Source: Lichenibacterium dinghuense
Lineage (GTDB): Bacteria; Pseudomonadota; Alphaproteobacteria; Rhizobiales; Beijerinckiaceae
Direction of reading: 5' to 3'
Assembly: GCF_021730615.1 (NCBI RefSeq)
Contig: NZ_JAJLMN010000001.1
Coordinates: forward strand, 992,001-1,056,000
Length of the DNA stretch: 64,000 nt
Part shown: in pieces, positions 1 through 8,992 of the stretch
How the letters are laid out: each line of letters begins with the position of its first letter
Numbering within the stretch: position 1 is the first letter of the stretch
Notes under the pieces: model-generated
The model's input: only the letters and a program-made list of their open reading frames with translations
What the model was told of the DNA's origin: nothing
Database searches by the model: none
Program-made: the position numbers and the translations under genes

Positions 1-723
1 ATCGCCGGCGAGCGGCTGCAGCTCGGCCTCAGCCGCGGCTCGCCCGAGCAGGTCGTCGAGGGCTGGCGGCACTTCGGCTACGCGCCGGCGGCGGGCGAGA
101 GCGACGCCGACATGGGGCGCCGCCACGCCGAGGTGTTCCTCGACGTGCTGCGCGGCGAGGGCTTCGCCGAGCCGAGCCCGCGCCCGATGTTCCCGAACCC
201 GCCGGGCCTGCTGCGCGTGGAGCCGCATTCCCCGACGCTGCGGGACCGGATCTGGTGGGGCTCCGCGTCGGACGCGACCGCGGTCTGGGCAGCGACGCGC
301 GGCATGAACCTGCAGAGTTCGACCCTCAAGGCCGACGAGACGGGCGAGCCCTTCCACGTCCAGCAGGCGCGGCAGATCCGCCTCTACCGCGACGCCTGGG
401 CGAAGGCCGGCCACGCCCGCGCGCCGCGGGTCTCCGTGTCGCGCTCGATCTTCGCGCTGGTGAGCGACCGCGACCGCGCCTTCTTCGGCCGCAGCGGCGA
501 AGGCGGCGATCAGGTGGGCGTGATCGACAACATGCGCGCGGTGTTCGGCCGCTCCTACGCGGCCGAACCCGACCGGCTGGTGGAGCAGCTCCGGGAGGAC
601 GAGGCCATCGCCGAGGCCGACACGCTGCTGCTCACCGTGCCGAACCAGCTCGGCGTGGGCTACAACACGCACGTGATCGAGAGCGTCCTCAAGCACGTCG
701 CGCCCGCGCTCGGCTGGCGCTGA
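1..723 (+). CDS. LLM-class flavin-dependent oxidoreductase (C-terminal part)
   Basis: The reading frame is open from the first base, so the N-terminus lies outside the window; 240 residues are visible. The sequence fits the C-terminal two thirds of a bacterial luciferase-like (TIM-barrel, FMN-dependent) monooxygenase: an RLQLGLSRGSPEQ segment, then an IWWGSASDATAVWAATRGMN stretch typical of the substrate/flavin side, and a late VPNQLGVGYNTHVIESVLKHVAP helix region. The family oxidises small organic substrates with reduced FMN in the cytoplasm; the substrate cannot be read from this sequence. The next gene is on the same strand but 145 nt away, so co-transcription is not evident. Confidence 0.8.
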   Translation: MAGERLQLGLSRGSPEQVVEGWRHFGYAPAAGESDADMGRRHAEVFLDVLRGEGFAEPSPRPMFPNPPGLLRVEPHSPTLRDRIWWGSASDATAVWAATRGMNLQSSTLKADETGEPFHVQQARQIRLYRDAWAKAGHARAPRVSVSRSIFALVSDRDRAFFGRSGEGGDQVGVIDNMRAVFGRSYAAEPDRLVEQLREDEAIAEADTLLLTVPNQLGVGYNTHVIESVLKHVAPALGWR

Positions 724-868
724 CGGCGAGGCCCTGCCGTTTCGGGGTGAACCTCCTCCGCGGCACCGTGTTGGGCTCCGGCGGGATCGAGGGCGCCCCG
801 TCGGCGCCCCGCTCCCGCGCGAGCTTTGCGGCGTCTCCGCAGGGCGGCGGGATGTGAGGAGCCGGACC

Positions 869-1495
869 ATGGCCAAGGAAAAGACGCTCAGCGACGCGTT
901 CTACGAGACGCTGAAGGACGCCTACTGGGCGAAGAAGCAGGCCGCCCGCGCGCTCGGCAAGTCGGCCAAGGCAGCCGAGGACGCCGGCCTGAAGGAGGCC
1001 ATCGAGGGCCACCGCGAACAGAGCGCCGGGCAGATCGAGCGGCTGGAGCAGGTGTTCGAGATCATCGGCAAGACCGCCCGCGCCAAGACCTGCGAGGCCA
1101 TGAAGGGCATCGTCGAGGAGATGACGGAGGACCTTGAGGAGTTCGAGGACACCGAAGCGTCCGACGCCGTGCTGATCGGCTGCCTGCAGGCCGTCGAGCA
1201 CTACGAGATCGCCCGCTACGGCTCGCTCAAGGCCTGGGCCAAGCAGCTCGGCCACGCCGACGCGGCGAAGCTGCTGGAGGAGATCACCGGCGAGGACAAG
1301 GCCTTCGACGCGAAGCTGAGCAAGATCGCCGAAGCCCAGGCCAACGCGGCGGCCGGGAAGGGCGAGGTCGAGGAGGACGACGACGAGGACGAGGAGGACC
1401 GGGAAGCCGAGGGCGAGCTCGAAGGCGACGAGGCCGCCGAGGCCGCCGAGAAGCCCGCGAAGAAGGCTCCCAAGAAGGCGCCCGCCAAGGCCTGA
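869..1495 (+). CDS. DUF892 (YciE/YciF) ferritin-like protein with acidic/lysine-rich tail
   Basis: 208 residues starting at ATG 869; AGGAG at 857-861 gives 7-nt spacing and excludes the in-frame upstream GTG at 854. Residues 1 to about 155 are an all-helical ferritin-like bundle of the YciE/YciF type (motifs such as ETLKDAYWAKKQAARAL, HREQS and AVEHYEIARYGSL, with Glu/His at metal-ligand spacing). The last 50 residues are low complexity: a Glu/Asp run followed by Lys/Ala/Pro repeats, resembling a histone-H1-like tail. DUF892 proteins are linked to general stress; a di-metal or ferroxidase role is proposed for the family, not shown here. A second DUF892 gene lies at 2504-3001. Confidence 0.85.
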   Translation: MAKEKTLSDAFYETLKDAYWAKKQAARALGKSAKAAEDAGLKEAIEGHREQSAGQIERLEQVFEIIGKTARAKTCEAMKGIVEEMTEDLEEFEDTEASDAVLIGCLQAVEHYEIARYGSLKAWAKQLGHADAAKLLEEITGEDKAFDAKLSKIAEAQANAAAGKGEVEEDDDEDEEDREAEGELEGDEAAEAAEKPAKKAPKKAPAKA

Positions 1496-1555
1496 GCGGC
1501 GCGCACGGGCGCGGCGGCGCAGTGAACCATCGCATGTGTGAAACATTCGGTGTGC

Positions 1556-1966
1556 ATGGCTGCTCCGCTCCCCGACCGACCGCCTCACGCCCTCGTCGTC
1601 GACGACGACGACATCCTGCGGATGGATGTGTCCGACCTGCTGGCGGGCCTGGGCTTCCGCACCCTAGAGGCGGCCGACGGCGACGCGGCCATCCTCATGC
1701 TCGAACAGCGCCACCTCGACGTGACGCTGCTGTTCTCCGACGTTGAGATGCCGGGCTCGCGCGACGGTTTCGCCCTGGCGCGGGAGGTCGCGGCGAAATG
1801 GCCCGCGATCTCGATCGTGGTCGCCTCGGGTCGGCTCCGGCCGCACGACGGCGACATGCCGGCCGGGGCCCGCTTCATCGGCAAGCCGTTCAGCGCCGAG
1901 ACGGTGCACGGCCACCTGCGCGAGATCATGCCGGAGGGCCGCAAGCCGGAGGGGCTGCGGTCCTGA
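1556..1966 (+). CDS. single-domain response regulator (CheY-like receiver)
   Basis: About 136 residues from ATG 1556; an in-frame GTG at 1538 is an alternative. It is a receiver domain only: acidic cluster VDDDDILRMD near the N-terminus, phospho-acceptor Asp in LLFSDVEMPG, a Ser/Thr switch position in VVASG and the conserved Lys-Pro in FIGKPF. No output domain follows, so it probably acts through a partner kinase or phosphorelay. No kinase gene is adjacent. Similar stand-alone receivers occur at 22144 and 29449 in this window. Confidence 0.85.
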   Translation: MAAPLPDRPPHALVVDDDDILRMDVSDLLAGLGFRTLEAADGDAAILMLEQRHLDVTLLFSDVEMPGSRDGFALAREVAAKWPAISIVVASGRLRPHDGDMPAGARFIGKPFSAETVHGHLREIMPEGRKPEGLRS

Positions 1967-2098
1967 GCGCCGCCCGGACGAGCTGGCGAACGGGATCCGC
2001 GCTCCCCTCGCGGGGCGGGGGCGGCCCGATCTCCCCGGCCGGAACCCGGACGGCGGAACGGGACTTGATCCGCATCCACGTCGAGGGATGTTCTGCAG

Positions 2099-2479
2099 AT
2101 GGCGGACCGCGCACCCGAAGCCCCCCTGCTCCGCACCGTGGCCATGCCGGCCGACACCAACGCGAGCGGCGCCATCTTCGGCGGCTGGATCCTGTCGCAG
2201 ATGGATCTGGCGGGCGGCACCTTCGCGGCCCGCCGCAGCCGGGGCCGCGTGGTCACGGGCAGCATCGAGGCGATGCGGTTCCTCCACGCCGTCTCGGTGG
2301 GCGACGAGGTGAGCTGCTATTGCTCGCTTGACCGGGCGGACGACGAGTCCCTGACGGTGAAGATCGAGACCTGGTCCCAGAGCCGCGACGGCGACGATGC
2401 CGAGAAGGTCACCGAGGGGCTGTTCACCTACGTGCCGGTCGACGACGCGGGCAAGCCGCGCGGGTTCCGCCGAGGCTGA
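2099..2479 (+). CDS. acyl-CoA thioesterase, YciA-like hotdog fold
   Basis: 126 residues. TVAMPADTNASGAIFGGWIL is the signature of the hotdog acyl-CoA hydrolases (YciA/BACH group), with the catalytic Asp-Thr-Asn segment and the Phe-Gly-Gly-Trp turn; MRFLHAVSVGDEVSCYC is the second conserved strand. Length matches the single-hotdog subfamily, which works as a hexamer. The enzyme hydrolyses acyl-CoA to free acid and CoA in the cytoplasm. The gene stands alone and converges with the DUF892 gene 24 nt downstream. Confidence 0.88.
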   Translation: MADRAPEAPLLRTVAMPADTNASGAIFGGWILSQMDLAGGTFAARRSRGRVVTGSIEAMRFLHAVSVGDEVSCYCSLDRADDESLTVKIETWSQSRDGDDAEKVTEGLFTYVPVDDAGKPRGFRRG

Positions 2480-2503
2480 TCGCCCCGGCGCGGCGGGCCC
2501 GCG

Positions 2504-3001
2504 TCAGGCGCCCGAGCCGGCCCGCTCGTTGAACTTGTCCTCGGCGAGCTGCGTCATCCGCTCGTCCGCGGCCTTCATCTCGTCCGCCAAGCCCTTCAGC
2601 GCCCGCGCGTCCTCGTCGAGCCCGAGGTGCTTGGCGTTGGAGGCCAGCGTGCCGTAGGCCGCGATGAAATAGTGCGTGGCGATCTGCGCCGCGGCGACGA
2701 CGCTGGCTTCCCGCACGCCCGCGTCCTGCGCGGCCTGGATCATGTGCTGGCTGCCCTTCTGGATGCCGTCCCAGAAGGGATTCGGCGCGCTGCCCGCGGC
2801 GCCGCCCGCCTTGTGCAGCAGGCCGCCCAGCGTTTCGGCGTGCCGGCCGAAGACCTTGGCACCGCCCTCCATCAGCTCGCGGATCTCGGGCGGCGCGTTC
2901 CGGGCGTGCTCGCTGCCCGACGCCGCGCGCCCCTGGTCGGCGGCGGTCCTCACCGCCTGCAGCCCCTGCACGTACCACTGCTCGAATGCCGCGTCGGCCA
3001 T
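2504..3001 (-). CDS. DUF892/YciE-like ferritin-like protein
   Basis: 165 residues, all helical. The C-terminal half carries the YciE-like helices (ASVVAAAQIATHYFIAAYGTL followed by GLADEMKAADERMTQLAED). The N-terminal half (residues 1-60) is less typical and lacks the usual start of the family, so this is a divergent member. It is encoded convergently to the thioesterase. Together with the gene at 869 it makes two stress-associated ferritin-like proteins within about 2.1 kb. A function beyond family membership cannot be stated. Confidence 0.75.
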   Translation of the reverse strand: MADAAFEQWYVQGLQAVRTAADQGRAASGSEHARNAPPEIRELMEGGAKVFGRHAETLGGLLHKAGGAAGSAPNPFWDGIQKGSQHMIQAAQDAGVREASVVAAAQIATHYFIAAYGTLASNAKHLGLDEDARALKGLADEMKAADERMTQLAEDKFNERAGSGA

Positions 3002-3352
3002 CGGACCCTCCTCCCGTTCGGGCCGCGGACGTCGGCGACCCTTCAGGGCTGGCCAATGGGGGCGATCAAGCGATCGCCGAGCGATGCTGCACCACGCCGC
3101 AGGAGGATGCAGGCCGGCCCGCGACGCACCGTCGGCCTGGCGGCGACGCCCCAGCTCCGGGGAGAGCGTCGGTCGCCCGGTCGCGGGGATATCCTCAATT
3201 GATCATTGCATCGCCCTGCCCGCGACCCTAGTCTCGGGGCAGGAGCGACGACGGCGGGCCGCCTCTTCGATGTCGCTCGTCGCCGTCCGCTGGCCTCAGA
3301 GGCCCACGGCGGAAGAAGGGTTGCGACGGATGGCCGGAGCTTGATCCCCGCG
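3002..3352. other. gene-free stretch
   Basis: About 350 bases between the DUF892 gene and the exported-protein gene. It contains an AT-richer patch around 3195-3215 that could hold promoters for the plus-strand gene, but no convincing -35/-10 pair, RNA gene or repeat was seen. Confidence 0.5.
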
Positions 3353-4156
3353 GTGCCGCGTTGCCCGACCCCGGTGCGGGCGAGCGCGGCACGGCTCGCC
3401 ATCCTGCTGGGCTCCGTCGCCGTCCAGCCCGCCGCGGCCGGGCCCTGGAATCGGCCGCAAGGCCAGGGCCTCGCCATCGTCGACTACACGCTGGACTCCG
3501 GAACAGATTATTTCGACGGCCGCGGGCGTCTGGCGCCCGCGCGGAGCTACAGCAAGTCCGAGCTCGCCGCCTACGTGGAATACGGCGCCACCGAAAGCCT
3601 GACCCTGATCGCCCGCCCGTCGCTCGACGACATCCGGATCGGGGCGCCCGATGCGGGCCGCTACCGCGGCCTCGGCGAAGGCACGGTCGGCGCGCAGTGG
3701 CAGGCGCTGGCGTTCGGGCCCGCCGTGCTGGCCGTGCAGGGCACTTTCACGCTGCCGGGCTCCACCTCGCGCGCCAATCCGGCGCTGGTGGGCAACACGT
3801 CCCGCGAGGGGGACCTGCGCGTGCTCGCCGGGGCCAACCTGCCCCTGCCGTTCAGGCCCTTCCTCGACCTGCAGGCCAGCTACCGGCTCCGCTCCGGCGG
3901 GGCGGCCGCGGAGGGCCACGCCGACGCCACCGTCGGCTTCTACCCGACCGACCGCCTCCTGGTGCTGCTGCAGAGCTTCACGACGGTGCCGGTGGGGCCC
4001 GGCGACCTGCGGTCCCGGTCCACGCGCGTCGCCGCGACGGGCGTCTACGCGCTGACGCAGGCCTGGGCCCTGCAGTTCGGCGCCTTCACGACGGCGTCTC
4101 GGCGCGACGCGCTGCACGGGCGGGGCTTCACGGCCGGTGTCTGGCACTACTTCTGA
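3353..4156 (+). CDS. exported, probable outer-membrane beta-barrel-like protein
   Basis: About 267 residues if started at GTG 3353; TTG 3341 and GTG 3374 are alternatives, and a GGAG at 3336-3339 favours 3353 slightly. The N-terminus is a signal peptide: basic residues, a hydrophobic stretch LAILLGSVAV, then an Ala-rich cleavage site before GPWNRPQGQG. The mature part is full of alternating amphipathic strands (EYGATESLTLIARPSLDD, LDLQASYRLRSGG, FYPTDRLLVLLQSF) and ends in Tyr-Phe, as expected for an outer-membrane barrel. It resembles the uncharacterised XagA-like / AGPWxxPxGxG family of alphaproteobacteria; this is from memory of the family pattern. No function is known. Confidence 0.65.
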   Translation: MPRCPTPVRASAARLAILLGSVAVQPAAAGPWNRPQGQGLAIVDYTLDSGTDYFDGRGRLAPARSYSKSELAAYVEYGATESLTLIARPSLDDIRIGAPDAGRYRGLGEGTVGAQWQALAFGPAVLAVQGTFTLPGSTSRANPALVGNTSREGDLRVLAGANLPLPFRPFLDLQASYRLRSGGAAAEGHADATVGFYPTDRLLVLLQSFTTVPVGPGDLRSRSTRVAATGVYALTQAWALQFGAFTTASRRDALHGRGFTAGVWHYF

Positions 4157-4223
4157 CCGGGACCGAGACTTCGGGAGCGATTTCCGTTGTCACGTCAAGG
4201 CAATCAAGTAGAATGCGTGCGTC

Positions 4224-4299
4224 GCCGGTTTAGCTCAGCTGGTAGAGCAGCGGTTTTGTAAACCGAAGGTCGCAGGTTCGATTCCTGCAACCGGCACCA
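4224..4299 (+). tRNA. tRNA-Thr (anticodon TGT)
   Basis: Acceptor stem GCCGGTT (4224-4230) pairs with AACCGGC (4289-4295). The D-arm TAGCTCAGCTGGTAGAGCA, the anticodon loop TTTGTAA and the T-arm GGTTCGATTCC are all present. Discriminator A is followed by an encoded CCA ending at 4299. Confidence 0.97.
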
Positions 4300-4410
4300 C
4301 TCCTCATCAATCGAGCCAGTCACGACAGCGAGGTCCGTCGCCTTCGCTGCCCTGAAGACCAGATCGTCGTGGCGGCGGGTCGGGCGCGAGGCGCCGACCC
4401 GCCGCCGCGG

Positions 4411-5832
4411 TCATTCCGCCGCGTCGGCGCGCAGCAGGCTCGCCCGGCCCTGCCGCCCGGCCTTGAGCAGCTCCGCCACCAGGAACGCCACCTCGATCGA
4501 CTGCTCGGCGTTGAGCCGGGGGTCGCAGTAGGTGTGGTAGCGGTCGTGCAGGTCGGTGTCGGAGATCGCGCGAGCACCGCCCGTGCATTCCGTCACGTTC
4601 TTGCCCGTCATCTCCAAGTGGACGCCGCCCGGATAGGTCCCTTCCGCCGCGTGGACGGCGAAGAAGGTGCGGATCTCGCCCATGATGCGGTCGAACGGGC
4701 GGGTCTTGTAGCCGCTCGACGCCTTGATGGTGTTGCCGTGCATCGGGTCGCAGGACCACACGACGGTGCGGCCCTCGCGCTGCACCGCGCGGATCAGGGC
4801 CGGCAGGTGGTCGCCCACCTTGTCGGCGCCGAAGCGGCAGATCAGCGTCAGGCGCCCGGCCTCGTCGGCCGGGTTGAGGATGTCGATCAACTTCAGCAGG
4901 CCGTCGGCCGTCATGCTCGGCCCGCACTTCAGGCCGATCGGGTTCTTCACGCCGCGGAAGAACTCCACGTGGGCGCCGTCCGGCTGCCGGGTGCGGTCGC
5001 CGATCCAGATCATGTGGCCCGAGGTGGCGTAGGGGTCGCCGCTGGTCGAGTCGATCCGGGTCAGCGCCTGCTCGTAGCCGAGCAGCAGCGCCTCGTGCGA
5101 GGTGTAGAAATCCGTCGCGCGCAGCTCGGGGTGGTGTTCGGCGTCGAGCCCGATGGCGCGCATGAACTCCAGGCTCTCGGTCAGCCGGTCCGCCACCGCC
5201 GCGTAGCGCGACGAGGACGGGCTGTCGGCGACGAAGCCCAGCATCCAGCGGTGCGCGTTCTCGAGGTTGGCATAGCCGCCGCCCGCGAAGGCGCGCAGCA
5301 GGTTCAGCGTCGCGGCCGACTGCCGGTAGGCGTCGAGCTGGCGCTGCGGGTCCGGCGTGCGGGCCGCGGCGTCGAACTCGATCCCGTTGATGATGTCGCC
5401 GCGGTAGCTCGGCAGCTCGACGCCGTCGACCGTCTCGGTCGGGGCCGAGCGGGGCTTGGCGAACTGGCCCGCGATGCGGCCGACCTTCACCACCGGCACC
5501 GCGCCCGCGAAGGTCATCACCAGCGCCATCTGCAGGAACACGCGGAACGAGTCGCGGATCGTGTCGGCGGCGTGCTCGCCGAAGGCTTCCGCGCAGTCGC
5601 CGCCCTGCAGCAGGAAGGCCTCGCCCTTCGCCACCTGGCCCAGCGTGCGCTTCAGCTTGCGCGCCTCGCCGGCGAAGACGAGCGGCGGGAAGCCGGCGAT
5701 CTGCCGCTCGACGGCGTCGAGGCTCGCGGCGTCCGGATACACGGGCGACTGCTCGACCGGAAACCCCCGCCAGCTCGCGGGCGTCCAGTTCGCGCGGGCC
5801 CCGCCCTCGAACAGCTTGCGATCCTGTGCCAT
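4411..5832 (-). CDS. class II 3-deoxy-7-phosphoheptulonate (DAHP) synthase
   Basis: 473 residues from ATG at 5832, the usual size for the class II (plant-like) enzymes. It condenses phosphoenolpyruvate with erythrose 4-phosphate, the first step of the shikimate pathway. Visible class II features are [15 protein letters not shown] near the N-terminus, [57 protein letters not shown] and [17 protein letters not shown], which together hold the metal-binding Cys/His/Glu/Asp residues. The frame stays open far upstream, but the family start [11 protein letters not shown] fixes the N-terminus. It is divergent from the MFS gene; the 276-nt gap should hold both promoters. No attenuator was seen. Confidence 0.96.
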   Translation of the reverse strand: MAQDRKLFEGGARANWTPASWRGFPVEQSPVYPDAASLDAVERQIAGFPPLVFAGEARKLKRTLGQVAKGEAFLLQGGDCAEAFGEHAADTIRDSFRVFLQMALVMTFAGAVPVVKVGRIAGQFAKPRSAPTETVDGVELPSYRGDIINGIEFDAAARTPDPQRQLDAYRQSAATLNLLRAFAGGGYANLENAHRWMLGFVADSPSSSRYAAVADRLTESLEFMRAIGLDAEHHPELRATDFYTSHEALLLGYEQALTRIDSTSGDPYATSGHMIWIGDRTRQPDGAHVEFFRGVKNPIGLKCGPSMTADGLLKLIDILNPADEAGRLTLICRFGADKVGDHLPALIRAVQREGRTVVWSCDPMHGNTIKASSGYKTRPFDRIMGEIRTFFAVHAAEGTYPGGVHLEMTGKNVTECTGGARAISDTDLHDRYHTYCDPRLNAEQSIEVAFLVAELLKAGRQGRASLLRADAAE

Positions 5833-6108
5833 GGTTCCACTCCCCGCGGCGCCTCGCTCCGGCGCCGACGGTCCTTTTCCCGACCGTGAGGCCGCGCTTA
5901 TACACCAGCGCGCGCATCGGTCCACATTCGGGGCGCCCTCGACTGCGGCGCGCCGGCAACACGGCTCCGGCGAACGCGTCCGAACGGCTCCAATCGTCGG
6001 TTTTATCGGCGCGGAGACACGGTTCCGCCGCCTTGGCGCGGGCAGGAAGGGCGGCCCCGTCGACGAACCCGCGCCGCCGGCCCGTCCCAGCCCTCCCGCA
6101 CCCAGCCG

Positions 6109-7305
6109 ATGCCCGCCGCCGTCTCGTCCATCGCCGCGCTCCTGTCCTCCGTGCTCGTGCTCATCGCCGGCAACGGGCTCGTCAACACGCTGGTGCCGCT
6201 GCGCGCCAAGATGGAGGGCTTCCCGGACCTCGCCATCGGCCTGCTCGGCTCTGGCTATTTCGCCGGCATGCTGGCCGGCACGCTGGCGGCGCCGGGCCTC
6301 ATCGCGCGGGCGGGCTACATCCGCGCCTTCGCGGCCTTCGTGGCGGGCGCCGTGGTGGTGGCGCTCGTCTACCCGCTCGCGGTCGTGCCCGCCGTGTGGG
6401 TGGGGCTGCGCTACGCGATCGGCTTCCTGTTCTCCGGCTTCTACGCCGTGATCGAGGCCTGGCTCAGCGACAAGTCCAACGCCGGCAACCGCGGGCGCAT
6501 CTACGCCGTCTACCAGGTGGTCAGCTACGGCGCGACCGCGGCCGGGCAGGAGGTGCTGGCCTTCGTCGACCCGCGCTCGGCGGCGCTGTTCTCGCTCGTG
6601 GCCGGGCTCTTCGCCCTCGCCATGCTGCCCATGGCCTTCACCCGGGCGGAGCCGCCGCCGAAGCCGCGCACCGTCAGCCTGCGCCTGCCCTGGCTGTGGA
6701 ACACGGCGCCGGTCGGGGCGGTGGCGGCCTTCGCGATCGGCTGCGCCAACGGCTCGTTCTGGGCCATGGTGCCGGTCTACGGGCTGAGCCTCGGCCTCGA
6801 CGCCGGCCGCGTGGCGGGCTTCATCACCTGCGTGATCATCGGCACCGCGCTGGCGCTCTACCCCGCCGGCCGCCTGTCGGACCGGATCGACCGGCGCCTC
6901 GTGCTGATCGGCTTCGCGGGCGTCGGCGCGCTGGCCGAGGCGGCGCTGGCGCTCGGCTCCGCCCTGCCCTACGGCCTCGTCTGCGCGCTCGGCTTCGCGG
7001 TGGGCTCCACCACCATGGTGCTCTACACGCTGGCGGTCAGCCACGCCAACGACCGCGCGGGGCCGCTCCACGCCGTCACGGTGTCGTCGGGGCTGCTGTT
7101 CCTGTACTGCGCCGGCGCGATCCTCGCGCCCGTGCTGGCCGCGGCCCTGATGGGGCGGTTCGGCGCCACCGCGCTGTTCTGGCAGAACGGCGCCACCCAC
7201 GCGGCCCTGGCCGCCTACGCGATGTGGCGCGTCGGCGTCCGTGGGCGCGGCCCCGCGCTGCGGCGCGAGCCGACGCTCGGGGAGATCGAACCTGGCCGCG
7301 GTTGA
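6109..7305 (+). CDS. MFS transporter (YcaD-like)
   Basis: 398 residues with about 12 hydrophobic segments from residue 5 to 375. The cytoplasmic loop after TM2 is short, and a Gly/Ser-rich TM5 with the [21 protein letters not shown] motif is typical of the YcaD/UMF group of major facilitator permeases. The loop [14 protein letters not shown] between TM8 and TM9 is the second-half MFS signature. Substrate unknown; the family is usually annotated as a putative exporter. Start ATG 6109 gives an N-terminus directly at TM1. The aminotransferase gene begins 56 nt downstream on the same strand and may be co-transcribed. Confidence 0.9.
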   Translation: MPAAVSSIAALLSSVLVLIAGNGLVNTLVPLRAKMEGFPDLAIGLLGSGYFAGMLAGTLAAPGLIARAGYIRAFAAFVAGAVVVALVYPLAVVPAVWVGLRYAIGFLFSGFYAVIEAWLSDKSNAGNRGRIYAVYQVVSYGATAAGQEVLAFVDPRSAALFSLVAGLFALAMLPMAFTRAEPPPKPRTVSLRLPWLWNTAPVGAVAAFAIGCANGSFWAMVPVYGLSLGLDAGRVAGFITCVIIGTALALYPAGRLSDRIDRRLVLIGFAGVGALAEAALALGSALPYGLVCALGFAVGSTTMVLYTLAVSHANDRAGPLHAVTVSSGLLFLYCAGAILAPVLAAALMGRFGATALFWQNGATHAALAAYAMWRVGVRGRGPALRREPTLGEIEPGRG

Positions 7306-7361
7306 CGGTTCCGTGACGACTCGGGGTTAGCGTCCGCGCGGATCCCTCGGCGGAGCGCCCC

Positions 7362-8210
7362 ATGCATTCGCGAACCTGGACCTTCTTCGAGGACCGCTGG
7401 CACGAGGGCAACGTGCCGATCATGGGGGTGCGGACGCACGGCGCCTGGATGGCCTCGTCCGTGTTCGACGGCGCCCGCGCCTTCGAGGGCGTGACGCCGG
7501 ACCTCGACCTCCACTGCGCGCGGATCAACGCCTCCGCCGCGGCCTTCGGGCTCGACCCCGTCGTGGGTCCCGCCCGCTGGATGGACCTCGCCCGCGACGG
7601 CATCGCGCGCTTCGGCGCCCGGCCCGAGCTCTACGTCCGCCCCATGTACTGGGCCGAGGCCGGCTACGGCGGCGGCGTGATGTTCGACCCCGCCACCACG
7701 CGCTGGTGCCTGTCGGTCTACGAGGCCCCGATGCCGAAGCCCGCCGGCGTGGCGGTGACGCTGTCGCCGTTCCGCCGGCCCCGGCCCGACACGGCGCCGA
7801 CCGAGGCCAAGGCCGGGTGCCTCTACCCCAACGGCGCCCGCGCGCTGGCCGAGGCCAAGCGGCGCGGCTTCGACAACTGCGCCATGCTGGACGCGTACGG
7901 CGACCTGGCCGAGCTCGCCAACGCCAACCTGTTCCTGGTGAAGGGCGGCACGGTCTTCACGCCGGCCCCGAACGGCACCTTCCTGGCCGGCATCACCCGC
8001 GCCCGTGTGATCGGGCTGCTGCGCGGCGCCGGGACGGAGGTCGTCGAGGCCCGGCTGTCCTACGAGGACGTGGCGCGGGCCGACGAGCTGTTCTCGACCG
8101 GCAACTATTCGAAGGTCGTGCCGATCACGCGTGTCGACGACCGGGAGCTGCCGCGGGGGCCGGTCGCGGCCAGGGCCCGCGCGCTCTACTGGGACTTCGC
8201 GCACGGCTGA
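7362..8210 (+). CDS. PLP-dependent class IV aminotransferase (branched-chain type)
   Basis: 282 residues. The fold-type IV signature is complete: SSVFDGARAFEG near the N-terminus, Arg in VRPMYW, the probable PLP lysine in PTEAKAGCLYPN (about residue 150), LAELANANLFLVKGG and a GITRARVIGLL phosphate-binding loop. Family members include branched-chain amino acid aminotransferase and D-amino acid aminotransferase; the EAKAG lysine context and the ENANLF-like motif favour an IlvE-like enzyme, but amino-acid specificity cannot be fixed. It ends 13 nt from the convergent glutamine amidotransferase gene. Confidence 0.87.
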   Translation: MHSRTWTFFEDRWHEGNVPIMGVRTHGAWMASSVFDGARAFEGVTPDLDLHCARINASAAAFGLDPVVGPARWMDLARDGIARFGARPELYVRPMYWAEAGYGGGVMFDPATTRWCLSVYEAPMPKPAGVAVTLSPFRRPRPDTAPTEAKAGCLYPNGARALAEAKRRGFDNCAMLDAYGDLAELANANLFLVKGGTVFTPAPNGTFLAGITRARVIGLLRGAGTEVVEARLSYEDVARADELFSTGNYSKVVPITRVDDRELPRGPVAARARALYWDFAHG

Positions 8211-8223
8211 GGGCGGCGCGGCG

Positions 8224-8919
8224 TCACGGCCGCGCGATGAACCGCCTGATCCAGCCGCCGACGCGCGCGGCGTCGCTCGGCGCGTCGAGGCTCGCCCGCA
8301 TGCGGTCGGCCTCGGCCTCGTCGAGCTGCGGACGGCGCAGGTCGACCAGCGCCTGCGCCATGCCGCGCTCGAACTCGGGGTGGAACTGGAACGACACGGC
8401 CTCGCCGCCCGCGTAGAGCAGCGCCGCGTTGGGCGTGAAGCCGCTCGACAGCAGCACCGTGGCGCCGGGCGGGGCTTCCACGACCTGATCCTGGTGCGAG
8501 GCCGCGACGGCCACGCCGGCCGCGCCGTCCATCCAGGGCTCCGCCCGGTCGACCGCGTAGCGGTGCAGCCCGAGGCCCCAGCCCTTGTCGCTCCTCTCGA
8601 CGCGGCCGCCGAGCGCCTGCGCCATCACCTGGTGGCCGAAGCACACCCCCACCATGCGGGCGCGGCCGTGGATGGCACGGATGAAGTCCTCCAGCGGCGC
8701 GATCCAGGGCAGGTCCTCGTAGGCGCCGGCCGACGAGCCGGTGATCACGTAGGCCGGATGCGCGTCGGGCGCGGCCGGCAGCTCGCCGTCGCGCACCCGG
8801 TAGGTGCGGCAGGCGAAGCCGTCGCCCAGCATGCGCCGCATCATGGCGTCGTAGCGGCCGAAGCGCGCCGCGAGGTCGTCCGGCGGCACGCCGGTTTCGA
8901 GGATGCCGATGGTGGTCAC
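8224..8919 (-). CDS. type 1 glutamine amidotransferase (GMP synthase-like)
   Basis: 231 residues of a stand-alone class I GATase domain. The nucleophile elbow is GVCFGHQVMA, and the His-Glu of the triad sits in FQFHPEF. An oxyanion Gly lies in VITGSSAGAYED. Such stand-alone proteins resemble GuaA's amidotransferase half but are often gamma-glutamyl hydrolases or transferases of unknown substrate. There is no synthetase gene next to it, so a role in guanine synthesis is unlikely. Confidence 0.88.
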   Translation of the reverse strand: MTTIGILETGVPPDDLAARFGRYDAMMRRMLGDGFACRTYRVRDGELPAAPDAHPAYVITGSSAGAYEDLPWIAPLEDFIRAIHGRARMVGVCFGHQVMAQALGGRVERSDKGWGLGLHRYAVDRAEPWMDGAAGVAVAASHQDQVVEAPPGATVLLSSGFTPNAALLYAGGEAVSFQFHPEFERGMAQALVDLRRPQLDEAEADRMRASLDAPSDAARVGGWIRRFIARP

Positions 8920-8992
8920 GGGGTCGCCTCCTCGGCGCGGCTGCGAGGCCCGCTCCGGGGCCGCCCGGTGGCACCACGGGCGCGGCGGACCG

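Noticed and set aside
4411-7200. A 929-residue minus-strand protein extending DAHP synthase
   Set aside because: The extension is a high-GC shadow of the divergent MFS gene; the DAHP synthase family start is at 5832.
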